Positions 35,005 through 45,681 of a stretch of DNA of 64,000 nt are shown here, one piece after another. The notes under the pieces were generated by a model. That model did no database searches, was not told where the DNA came from, and worked only from the letters and a program-made list of their open reading frames with translations. How positions within the stretch are numbered: the first letter of the stretch is position 1; each line of letters begins with the position of its first letter. The DNA comes from Pseudomonas sp. HS6 (GTDB taxonomy: Bacteria; Pseudomonadota; Gammaproteobacteria; Pseudomonadales; Pseudomonadaceae): contig NZ_CP067412.1 of assembly GCF_023375815.1 (NCBI RefSeq), positions 5,952,001 through 6,016,000 of the forward strand, in the 5' to 3' direction. The position numbers were made by a program, and so were the translations under genes.

Positions 35005-36171
35005 CTATTGCGCCTGAAGCACCTCGTCCGCGCGGCCGCCCTCTTGCTGAATCACCAGATGAATGAAGTGCAGCTTGGCGATCGCCGCCGGCGGCAGCAC
35101 GAAGGGATAGAAATCCGGCTGGCCCATGCTGCGCGACAGTTCGTTGAGCATGCCGGCCAACTCGATCCACGCGTTGACGAAGGACAGGAACGCCGCGCCG
35201 CCGGGATGTTCGGGGTCGTATAGCGTGCTCGACGGAAACGGCTGGTAATCCAGGTCCATTTCCCGGGCGCTCATGCCGAAGCCCAGCGCAGTGTCCACCG
35301 CGTCCATCATGTGCAGGTAATGCGCCCAGGTTTCCGCCCAGTCTTCCCACGGGTGCATGGTGGCGTAAGCACTGACGTAATGCTGCGACCAGTCTGCCGG
35401 TGCGCCCTGTTGATAATGCCGCTCCAGCGCTTCGGCATAACTGGCGCGTTCGTCGCCGAACAAGTTGCGAAACGAACCCAGCCAAGGGCCGTTGTCAATC
35501 AGGCGGTCCCAGTAGTAATGCCCGACCTCATGCCGAAAGTGCCCGAGCAATGTGCGATAGGGTTCGTGCATCTGCGCCCGGACCTGTTCGCGGTGGGCGT
35601 CGTCGGCTTCTGCGATATCGAGAGTGACCAGGCCGTTGGCGTGGCCGGTCATCGGCGCGTTGCCTTCCAGGTCGACACCAATGAAATCGAACGCCAGGCC
35701 GGTGTCTTCGTCGACGGTTTTCGGGATGACCGGCAGGCCGAGGCTGATCAGTTGCGCCACCAGTCGCCGCTTGGCAATTTCCACTTTGCGCCAGCGTTCG
35801 GGGTTTTCCGGGACGGACAGATCGGGAATGGTGCGATTCAGATCGCAGGCCGCACATAGCGTGTCGTGATCGTTGGCGGGCAGCAGCCAGTTGCAGGCCG
35901 CCGGAGTATCGAGGTTGGCGCATCGCCGGAACAGGCCGGCCTCGGGATCGGCATCCAGCGTCCAGGTGCCTTCAAACGGCCCCGGTTGCAGCGACGTCAG
36001 CCGACTGTGTTCCGGTTGATAACCCAGCGCCGCGTTGCAAGCCAGGCACTGACTGTTGCGAAAGAACAGCGACTGGCCGCAACGACACGGCCAGACTTTG
36101 CTGTTGCGCGAGGATTCGCCCATAAACGGCGCGACGATGCGGGAACTGAGCTGCTCGAAAAAGCGGTACAT
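35005..36171 (-). CDS. Putative zinc-binding metallopeptidase (Peptidase_Mx family)
   Basis: A 388-residue protein with an N-terminal zinc ribbon (C29-R-C31 ... C42-x2-C45, FFRNSQCLACNAALGY) and a second Cys cluster (LCAACDLNR), then a metalloprotease-like domain with H214-EVG-H218 in GHFRHEVGHYYWDRLI. The downstream segment FGDERASYAEALERHY probably gives the third ligand. The layout matches the putative zinc-binding metallopeptidases with zinc ribbon found in many proteobacteria; substrate and role are unknown. No signal peptide. The ATG has GGGAGA upstream. Transcribed in the same direction as ligA, starting 68 bases downstream of the ligA stop. Confidence 0.82.
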   Translation of the reverse strand: MYRFFEQLSSRIVAPFMGESSRNSKVWPCRCGQSLFFRNSQCLACNAALGYQPEHSRLTSLQPGPFEGTWTLDADPEAGLFRRCANLDTPAACNWLLPANDHDTLCAACDLNRTIPDLSVPENPERWRKVEIAKRRLVAQLISLGLPVIPKTVDEDTGLAFDFIGVDLEGNAPMTGHANGLVTLDIAEADDAHREQVRAQMHEPYRTLLGHFRHEVGHYYWDRLIDNGPWLGSFRNLFGDERASYAEALERHYQQGAPADWSQHYVSAYATMHPWEDWAETWAHYLHMMDAVDTALGFGMSAREMDLDYQPFPSSTLYDPEHPGGAAFLSFVNAWIELAGMLNELSRSMGQPDFYPFVLPPAAIAKLHFIHLVIQQEGGRADEVLQAQ

Positions 36172-36239
36172 GGCGATCTCTCCCTGGGGCTTGCCAAGAC
36201 TAGATCATTCCCGCGAGTTGATCGTTCCCGCGCATTGCG

Positions 36240-38636
<2,397 letters not shown>

Positions 38637-38683
38637 TCAATCTATTTGCCGATTGCCTCTTTATCGCGAGGCAACCTTTTCAA

Positions 38684-39550
38684 TCAACGCTTCTGGGTCA
38701 GGGCGCGGCGTTCGAATTCGACGATGCGCTGACGGTAGTGCTCGATGGTCTGCGCGGTCAGGACGCTGCGCTGGTCATCTTTCAATTCGCCGTTCAGTTC
38801 CTGGGACAGCTTGCGGGCTGCCGCGACCATCACGTCAAAGGCCTGCTTCGGATGACGCGGACCTGGCAGACCGAGGAAGAAGCTCACCGCCGGGGTGCTG
38901 AAATGGTCGATGTCGTCCAGATCAAAGATGCCTGGCTTGACCGCGTTGGCCATGGAGAACAGCACTTCGCCGTTGCCAGCCATGCTTTCATGACGGTGGA
39001 AAATGTCCATCTCACCGAAACGCAAACCGCTTTCCAGAATGTTCTGCAACAGTGCCGGGCCTTTGAAACCGGCCGGGTCGCGGCAGATCACGCTGATGAC
39101 CAATACTTCTTCAGCTTGCGGCTGATCTTTATCGGCCACTGCCGGCGACGACTTGGCAACAGGCTCGATGAAATCATCGTCACGGCTGCTGAAGCTCGGG
39201 CCGCCGTCCAGGTCCAGATCAAGGTTCAGGTCGCCCTGGGCCGGACCGTTGCTGCCGCGCTTGCCGCGCTTGGAACCGGATTCGCGAGGCTCGCGTGCTT
39301 CGCGGGCCGGCATGCTCACCGATGGCAGATCGTGTTCGTCCAGTTGCGGCTCTTTATGGTTGTCCAGTACGCGGGCCGGGCCCAACAGCTCAGCGCTGGT
39401 GTCCTCGTCCGGCAGGTTGGACAGACTTCGGTCAAGACGGAATTTCAGTTTTCCCTTGCCGCCGCGCATACGGCGCCAGCCATCGAAAAGAATACCGGCT
39501 ATCACAATGATGCCGATGACGATCAGCCACTCGCGCAGACCGATTTCCAT
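38684..39550 (-). CDS. zipA: Cell division protein ZipA
   Basis: A 288-residue divisome protein that anchors FtsZ to the membrane. It has an N-terminal transmembrane helix ([21 protein letters not shown]), a basic stretch, a Pro/Asp-rich linker, and the C-terminal FtsZ-binding domain ([27 protein letters not shown] ... [15 protein letters not shown]). It lies between smc and ligA, the usual Pseudomonas order, in the same direction. Confidence 0.95.
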   Translation of the reverse strand: MEIGLREWLIVIGIIVIAGILFDGWRRMRGGKGKLKFRLDRSLSNLPDEDTSAELLGPARVLDNHKEPQLDEHDLPSVSMPAREAREPRESGSKRGKRGSNGPAQGDLNLDLDLDGGPSFSSRDDDFIEPVAKSSPAVADKDQPQAEEVLVISVICRDPAGFKGPALLQNILESGLRFGEMDIFHRHESMAGNGEVLFSMANAVKPGIFDLDDIDHFSTPAVSFFLGLPGPRHPKQAFDVMVAAARKLSQELNGELKDDQRSVLTAQTIEHYRQRIVEFERRALTQKR

Positions 39551-39809
39551 GTAATCCCGTGCCTCTATAAAAAATGCTGAAAAATAAGGGGTTTACACTG
39601 TGCAAACCGCTTTAAAACGTGGCGCCAACTCTATGTTCTGACAGGCGTTTTGCCCACGTATACGAAAAATTGACATTAAACTAGCACGACCAAAGACAAC
39701 TTTACACCGTCTGTCTCATTGGCTTGCGCGATTATGTCGATTGGCCAGCAAGTCGAAGCCGGTAAATATGTCCTACAGACTACAAATACCTTTCCGACAC
39801 CGCGCCGGC
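39551..39809. other. Gap between smc and zipA
   Basis: About 260 bases, less GC-rich than the surrounding genes, with no recognised gene or strong hairpin. It may carry a separate zipA promoter on the minus strand. Confidence 0.4.
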
Positions 39810-42800
39810 TCAGGCATCCACCATCGCCATCGCCTCCTCGACATCCACGGCTACCAGTCGCGAACAACCCGGCTCGTGCATCGTCACACCCATCAACTGC
39901 TCGGCCATTTCCATGGCGATCTTGTTGTGGGTGATATAGATGAACTGCACGGTCTGCGACATCTCTTTGACCAATCGTGCGTAGCGTCCAACGTTAGCGT
40001 CATCCAGTGGCGCGTCAACCTCATCGAGCATGCAGAACGGCGCCGGGTTCAACTTGAAGATCGCAAAAACCAGTGCCAATGCGGTCAGGGCTTTTTCGCC
40101 GCCGGAGAGCAAATGGATGGTGCTGTTCTTCTTTCCGGGCGGCTGCGCCATGATCGTCACCCCTGTATCGAGTAGATCTTCGCCCGTCAGTTCCAAATAC
40201 GCGCGCCCGCCACCGAAAACTTTCGGGAAAAGCGCCTGTAAACCGCCATTGATCTGATCAAAGGTATCTTTGAAACGGTTACGGGTTTCCTTGTCGATCT
40301 TGCGGATAACGTTTTCCAGGGTCTCCAGTGCTTCGACCAGATCGGCGTCCTGGGCATCCAGATAACGTTTACGCTCGGATTGTTGCGTGTATTCGTCGAT
40401 CGCCGCGAGGTTGATCGCGCCCAGGCGCTGAATGCGCGCGGCGATGCGTTCAAGTTCTTCTTCGGCGGCCTTCTCGCTGGCCTCGGCGGTCAGGGTGTTG
40501 AGCACGCCGTGCAAATCGTAGCCGTCTTCCAGCAGTTGATCCTGCAGGGCCTTGCGGCGCACGGTCAGGGCCTGCCATTCCATGCGTTGCTGTTCGAGCT
40601 GGCCACGGATCAATTGCGATTGCTGCTCGGCTTGGGTACGGCGTTTTTCCGCGTCGCGCAATTCGCGATCGGCGTCTTCGAGGGCGATCTGCGCGGTCTT
40701 GAGTTCGTCGTCGACGCTCATGCGCTTGTCGAGCAACTCTTCGAGCTTGAGGCGCAGTTCTTCCAGCGGCGCTTCGCCCTCCTCCAGGTTCAGGCTGAGC
40801 TGTTCACGTTTTTCAGTGAGACGCTCGGCCTGCATCTCCAAGCGTTCCAGAGCCTGACGTGTCGAATCATGTTGCGCTCGTAGCGAACCCAGGCGTACGG
40901 CCAATTGATGGGCGTGATCCTTGTGCTGGCGGGCTTCCTGACGCACGCGGTCGAGGCGCTCGCGCAGGCTGTCACGCTGGGCCAGTAGCAACTCGCGCTG
41001 TTCGGTGTCGAGGGCCATGGCGTCGAGGGCGTCCTGCAACTGGATCCGCGCCTCGCCGATGTTTTCGTGCTCCAGCGCGCGCTGTTCGGCGAGCTCGACC
41101 AGCTCTTCATCGAGACGGGTGCGGCGCAGCGTCAATTGTTCGGCCTTGGCTTTGCCGGCGGACAGTTGAGCTTTCAATTCGCCCTGCTGACGGGCTTCGT
41201 CCTGCAGCAAACGACGCAGATGTTCGCGGCCGTTTTCCTGCTGACGCTGTTGCGCGCGCAGGGTTTGCAAACGGGTCTCCATGGCCTCGACCGTGGCTTC
41301 ACGCTCTTCGCGTTCCGCATGCAGCGACTCGATTTCCTGCCCGCGTGCGAGCATGCCGCTTTCGGCTTCGCTGGCGCGACGTACCCGCAGGAAATGCCGG
41401 CCAACCCAGTAACCGTCGCGGCTGATCAGGCTCTGCCCGGCAGCCAGTTGGCCGCGCAGGGCCAGCGCCTGTTCAAGGCTGTCGACCGGTTTGACCTGAG
41501 CGAGCCAGGGCGACAAATCCACCTGCGCCTCGACCTTGTCCAGCAGGCTGCCGGCCACACGCACGCCGTCGTTGCCGGGGCTGAGCAAACGCAGATCGCC
41601 TTGGGCAAAACCGGACAGATCGAAGCCGTCGAAATCGTCCACAAGCACCGCTTGCAGGTCGGCACCCAGCACGGTTTCCACCGCCAGTTCCCAACCGGCC
41701 TCGACCTTCAGGCCTTCGGCCAGACGCGGACGCTCGGCGAGGTTGTGTTCTTTCAGCCATTCGGCGGTGCCGGTGCCCGGATCGAGCGCGGCCTGCTGCA
41801 AGGCTTCGAGGGAGGCGAGGCGACCATTGAGGCGCTGCAAATCGCCCTGCGCCTGCTGTTGCGCGGTGAGCGCCTGCTGCAATTCCTGGCGCAGTTGCTC
41901 GAGTTTTTCGACTTGAGCTTCTTCGCTGGTCTGCAAATCTTCAAGGGTGGCTTCGGACTCGGCGAGCTGTTCGCTGAGTTCCATGATCGCCGCGTCTTCC
42001 GGATCGGCCGAGAGCAGCGCCCGCTCTTCGCCCAGACGCTTTTGCCGATCGGCCAGACGCTCCATGCTGGTTTCCAGCTGCTGGATGCGCGACTGCTGCA
42101 CTTCGGCCTGACGACGCGGTTCGGCGGCGGTCAGGTTGAAGGTGTCCCACTGCTCCTGCCAGCCGTGCATGACGGTTTCGGAATCTTCCAGCGCAGCGGC
42201 GGCTTCTTCGGCGGCGGCGTTGGTGATTTCCTGCTCGGGGGTCAGTTGATCGAGCTCTTCGCCGAGGGTCAGCAACAAGGTGCGGTCGTGGCCCAGGTGC
42301 GATTCGGTTTCGAGGCGCGCGCGCTCGGCTTCTTTCAGATCGTCCTGCAATTGGCGCAAGCGCTGCTGGCCGTGCTGGATGCTCTGCTCGACCCGGGCGA
42401 TGTCACCGCCGACCGAATAGAAGCGCCCCTGCACCAGATTGAAGCGCTCGGACAGGTCATGGTGCCCGTCCCGCAGGCGTTCAATGGCGGCGTCGGCGTT
42501 GCGTTGTTCGGCGACCAGCGCTTCGAAGCTGATTTCCTGATTACCGATGATCGACTCGCGCTGGCCGACCTGATCGTTCAGATCCTGCCAGCGCAGGGCC
42601 GACAGTTGCGCCTTGAGCTGGCGCTCTTCAGCCTTGAATTCCTGATACTTCTTGGCGGCCTCGGCCTGGCGGTGCAAGCGTTCGAGCTGACGCTCGAGTT
42701 CTTCGCGCAGGTCGGTCAGACGGGCAAGGTTTTCGTGGGTGCGGCGGATACGGTTTTCCGTCTCGCGCCGGCGCTCCTTGTACTTGGAGATGCCTGCGGC

Positions 42801-43298
42801 TTCTTCGATGAAGTTGCGCAGGTCTTCCGGCTTGGACTCGATCAGCTTGGAGATCATCCCCTGCTCGATGATCGAGTAGCTGCGCGGCCCGAGGCCGGTG
42901 CCGAGGAAGATGTCGGTGATGTCGCGACGACGGCATTTGGCGCCGTTGAGGTAATAAGTCGTCTGGCTGTCGCGGGTCACTTTGCGGCGGATCGAAATTT
43001 CCGCGTACGCCGCCCACTCGCCCAGCAGCGTGCCGTCGGAGTTGTCGAACACCAGTTCGATGCTCGCCTGGCTCACCGGTTTGCGGCTGGTCGAGCCGTT
43101 GAAGATGACGTCGGTCATCGACTCGCCGCGCAGGTTTTTCGCCGAGCTTTCGCCCATCACCCAGCGCACGGCGTCGATGATGTTCGACTTGCCGCAACCG
43201 TTCGGCCCGACGACCGCCGCCATGTTGCTGGGGAAGTTCACCGTGGTCGGGTCGACGAAGGATTTGAACCCCGCCAGTTTGATGCACTTGAGCCGCAA
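39810..43298 (-). CDS. smc: Chromosome segregation protein SMC
   Basis: A 1,162-residue SMC ATPase. Walker A GPNGCGKSNIID lies at about residue 31, followed by two long coiled coils, a central hinge (about 510-660) and the C-terminal ABC signature HLLSGGEKALTALALVFAIF with Walker B PFCMLDEVDAPLDDANV. The start codon is TTG at 43298, giving the family start MRLKCIKLAGFKSFVDP; it lies two bases after the stop of the GntR gene and has only a weak ribosome site, so translation is probably coupled. Chromosome condensation and segregation; usual partners ScpA and ScpB are not in this window. Confidence 0.95.
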   Translation of the reverse strand: MRLKCIKLAGFKSFVDPTTVNFPSNMAAVVGPNGCGKSNIIDAVRWVMGESSAKNLRGESMTDVIFNGSTSRKPVSQASIELVFDNSDGTLLGEWAAYAEISIRRKVTRDSQTTYYLNGAKCRRRDITDIFLGTGLGPRSYSIIEQGMISKLIESKPEDLRNFIEEAAGISKYKERRRETENRIRRTHENLARLTDLREELERQLERLHRQAEAAKKYQEFKAEERQLKAQLSALRWQDLNDQVGQRESIIGNQEISFEALVAEQRNADAAIERLRDGHHDLSERFNLVQGRFYSVGGDIARVEQSIQHGQQRLRQLQDDLKEAERARLETESHLGHDRTLLLTLGEELDQLTPEQEITNAAAEEAAAALEDSETVMHGWQEQWDTFNLTAAEPRRQAEVQQSRIQQLETSMERLADRQKRLGEERALLSADPEDAAIMELSEQLAESEATLEDLQTSEEAQVEKLEQLRQELQQALTAQQQAQGDLQRLNGRLASLEALQQAALDPGTGTAEWLKEHNLAERPRLAEGLKVEAGWELAVETVLGADLQAVLVDDFDGFDLSGFAQGDLRLLSPGNDGVRVAGSLLDKVEAQVDLSPWLAQVKPVDSLEQALALRGQLAAGQSLISRDGYWVGRHFLRVRRASEAESGMLARGQEIESLHAEREEREATVEAMETRLQTLRAQQRQQENGREHLRRLLQDEARQQGELKAQLSAGKAKAEQLTLRRTRLDEELVELAEQRALEHENIGEARIQLQDALDAMALDTEQRELLLAQRDSLRERLDRVRQEARQHKDHAHQLAVRLGSLRAQHDSTRQALERLEMQAERLTEKREQLSLNLEEGEAPLEELRLKLEELLDKRMSVDDELKTAQIALEDADRELRDAEKRRTQAEQQSQLIRGQLEQQRMEWQALTVRRKALQDQLLEDGYDLHGVLNTLTAEASEKAAEEELERIAARIQRLGAINLAAIDEYTQQSERKRYLDAQDADLVEALETLENVIRKIDKETRNRFKDTFDQINGGLQALFPKVFGGGRAYLELTGEDLLDTGVTIMAQPPGKKNSTIHLLSGGEKALTALALVFAIFKLNPAPFCMLDEVDAPLDDANVGRYARLVKEMSQTVQFIYITHNKIAMEMAEQLMGVTMHEPGCSRLVAVDVEEAMAMVDA

Positions 43299-43300
43299 GG

Positions 43301-43960
43301 TCAGGCAACCGTCAGGGCGGACACCACCAGATCGCAGCTGCGCTGGGCGTAAGCCGTCAGCACGATGCGGATCTGCGGCAGGTCACGGGCGAGGACGGCG
43401 GCCAGCAAGCGCTCGAACAGTTCGAGGAACTCGCTCATCTCGGCTTTGCGCTGTTCAAGCGCGAGGAAGTACGCACGGCTCATGGCCGGTTGCAGGTTTT
43501 CGACGGTTTCCTGCAGGTACGGGTTGTTGGCGAACGGGTACGCGGCGCGCATCACGTTGAAGCTGTCGTCGACGAAGGTGCGGATGTCCTGACGCTCGTA
43601 GCTGGCGCTCAGGCGCTGCTGGATCTGCACGAACGGCGCCATGTCGGCCTGGACTTGCCAGCCGTTAGCCACCGCGTTGCCGAGCAGGATGTACAGCTCG
43701 CTCATCAACGTGCACAGGCTCTGCACCTTGTGCGCCGTCAACTCGGTGACGTGGGCGCCGCGGCGCGGCAGGATCGCGATCAGATGACGGCGCTCGAGGA
43801 TCAGCAAGGCTTCGCGGACCGAGCCGCGGCTGACGTTCAGCGCCAGCGTGACCTTCTGTTCCTGGATACGCTCTCCCGGCTTCATTTCGCCGCGAATGAT
43901 CCGTTCGGCGAGGTGGTGAGCGATTTGCTCGGCGAGGCTGTCCGGCGCCTTGAACGTCAT
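43301..43960 (-). CDS. GntR-family regulator (FCD type), upstream of smc
   Basis: A 219-residue regulator with an N-terminal winged helix-turn-helix (GEMKPGERIQEQKVTLALNVSRGSVREALLILERRHLI) and an all-helical C-terminal FCD-like ligand domain. The ATG has AAGGA five bases upstream. It is divergent from xdhA and in one transcription unit with smc, two bases apart. Two TGAC-N6-GTCA palindromes in the shared 266-base gap are candidate operators. Control of xanthine dehydrogenase genes is therefore likely, by position. Confidence 0.85.
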   Translation of the reverse strand: MTFKAPDSLAEQIAHHLAERIIRGEMKPGERIQEQKVTLALNVSRGSVREALLILERRHLIAILPRRGAHVTELTAHKVQSLCTLMSELYILLGNAVANGWQVQADMAPFVQIQQRLSASYERQDIRTFVDDSFNVMRAAYPFANNPYLQETVENLQPAMSRAYFLALEQRKAEMSEFLELFERLLAAVLARDLPQIRIVLTAYAQRSCDLVVSALTVA

Positions 43961-44130
43961 GGTTGTCCTTCAAACTCTTCGATCTGCACAAGCGGCGCAG
44001 TGTAGCGCAATGCGCGTTCATGGCGGAGTGCCCGCACAGCGGTTTTTGGCACGAATCCCGCAAAAAAGCAGTTGATCCAATGAGGGTCAATACTGAAGAG
44101 ACACGTTGTCGAGCGACAAAATGGTTTTTC

Positions 44131-44169
44131 CTGACCTTTAAGTCAGAAAACCATTGACCGAAAAGTCAG
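44131..44169. promoter_or_regulatory. Twin TGAC-N6-GTCA operators in the xdhA/GntR promoter region
   Basis: TGAC-CTTTAA-GTCA at 44132-44145 and TGAC-CGAAAA-GTCA at 44155-44168 are identical in half-sites and spacer length, 23 bp apart (about two helical turns). They lie 58-95 bases before the xdhA start and are the best candidates for binding of the adjacent GntR protein. Confidence 0.65.
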
Positions 44170-44226
44170 ACCTGCTAAATTCGGCTCAAGTCGCTTAACA
44201 ACAATAATGAGTCTGCGAGGCCTTCC

Positions 44227-45681
44227 GTGATCCAGTTTTTACTCAACCAGGAACTCCGTAGCGAGCACGCCCTGGACCCGAACCTGACTGTGCTCAACTA
44301 CCTGCGCGAACACGTGGGCAAATCCGGCACCAAAGAAGGCTGCGCCAGCGGTGACTGCGGCGCCTGTACGGTGGTGGTCGGCGAGTTGCAGACGGATGAT
44401 GATGGCCGCGAACACATTCGCTATCGTAGCCTCAACTCGTGCCTGACGTTTGTTTCGTCGCTGCACGGCAAGCAATTGATCAGCGTCGAAGACCTCAAGC
44501 ACCAGGGCGAACTGCACAGCGTGCAGAAAGCCATGGTCGAGTGTCACGGTTCGCAGTGCGGTTTCTGCACCCCCGGGTTCGTCATGTCGCTGTTCGCCCT
44601 GCAAAAGAACAGCGATGCACCGGATCATGCCAAGGCCCACGAAGCGCTGGCCGGCAACCTCTGCCGCTGCACCGGCTACCGACCTATCCTGGCTGCCGCC
44701 GAGCAATCCTGCTGCGGCAAGCAGCCGGACCAGTTCGACGCCCGTGAAGCGGAAACCATCGCCCGCCTCAAAGCCATTGCCCCGACATCGATCGGCGAAC
44801 TGAACAGCGGCGACAAACGCTGCCTGGTGCCGCTGACCGTGGCCGACCTGGCCGATCTCTACGACGCTTATCCACAAGCACGACTGCTGGCCGGCGGCAC
44901 CGATCTGGCGCTGGAAGTCACTCAGTTCCACCGCACCCTGCCGGTGATGATCTACGTCGGCAACGTCGCTGAAATGAAGCGCATCGAAACCTTCGAAGAC
45001 CGTATCGAAATCGGCGCCGCCACCGCCCTCTCCGACTGCTACGAAGCATTGAATGCCGAGTACCCGGACTTCGGCGAGCTGCTGCACCGCTTCGCCTCCC
45101 TGCAAATTCGCAATCAGGGCACCCTGGGCGGCAACATCGGCAACGCCTCGCCCATTGGTGACTCGCCACCGCTGCTGATCGCCCTCGGCGCGCAAATCGT
45201 GCTGTGCAAGGGCGAAACCCGACGCACGCTGAATCTCGACGACTACTTCATCGATTACAAGGTGACTGCCCGCCAGGAAAGCGAGTTCATCGAGAAGATC
45301 ATCGTGCCTCGCGCCAGCGCAGAGCAGTTGTTCCGCGCCTACAAGGTGTCCAAGCGACTGGACGACGATATCTCCGCCGTCTGCGCCGCCTTCAACCTGC
45401 GTGTGGAAAACGGCGTGATCACGGATGCCCGGATGGCCTTCGGCGGCATGGCCGCCATTCCGAAACGTGCGGCACATTGCGAAGCCGCACTGATTGGCCA
45501 ACCCTTCAACAACGCTGTCGTCGAACGCGCCTGCGCCGCCCTCGCTGAAGACTTCACGCCGCTCTCGGACTTCCGCGCCAGCAAGGAATATCGCCTGCTC
45601 AGCGCGCAGAACCTGCTGCGCAAATACTTCATCGAACTGCAAACACCGCACATCGAGACTCGGGTGACCGCTTATGTCTAA
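44227..45681 (+). CDS. xdhA: Xanthine dehydrogenase small subunit (FAD/iron-sulfur)
   Basis: A 484-residue subunit that carries electrons from the molybdenum subunit to NAD. The first [2Fe-2S] domain has CASGDCGACTVVVGE and LNSCLTFV, the second has CGFCTPGFVMS and CRCTGYRPI, followed by the FAD domain (LAGGTDLALEVTQF, TLGGNIGNASPIGDSPP). The start is GTG at 44227, with GAGG six bases upstream. It overlaps xdhB by eight bases. Together with XdhB and XdhC it oxidises hypoxanthine to xanthine and urate. Confidence 0.95.
   Translation: MIQFLLNQELRSEHALDPNLTVLNYLREHVGKSGTKEGCASGDCGACTVVVGELQTDDDGREHIRYRSLNSCLTFVSSLHGKQLISVEDLKHQGELHSVQKAMVECHGSQCGFCTPGFVMSLFALQKNSDAPDHAKAHEALAGNLCRCTGYRPILAAAEQSCCGKQPDQFDAREAETIARLKAIAPTSIGELNSGDKRCLVPLTVADLADLYDAYPQARLLAGGTDLALEVTQFHRTLPVMIYVGNVAEMKRIETFEDRIEIGAATALSDCYEALNAEYPDFGELLHRFASLQIRNQGTLGGNIGNASPIGDSPPLLIALGAQIVLCKGETRRTLNLDDYFIDYKVTARQESEFIEKIIVPRASAEQLFRAYKVSKRLDDDISAVCAAFNLRVENGVITDARMAFGGMAAIPKRAAHCEAALIGQPFNNAVVERACAALAEDFTPLSDFRASKEYRLLSAQNLLRKYFIELQTPHIETRVTAYV

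Noticed and set aside
41067..43352. 761-codon open frame on the plus strand
   Set aside because: Antisense to smc; product is Leu/Gln/Phe-rich without domain signs.
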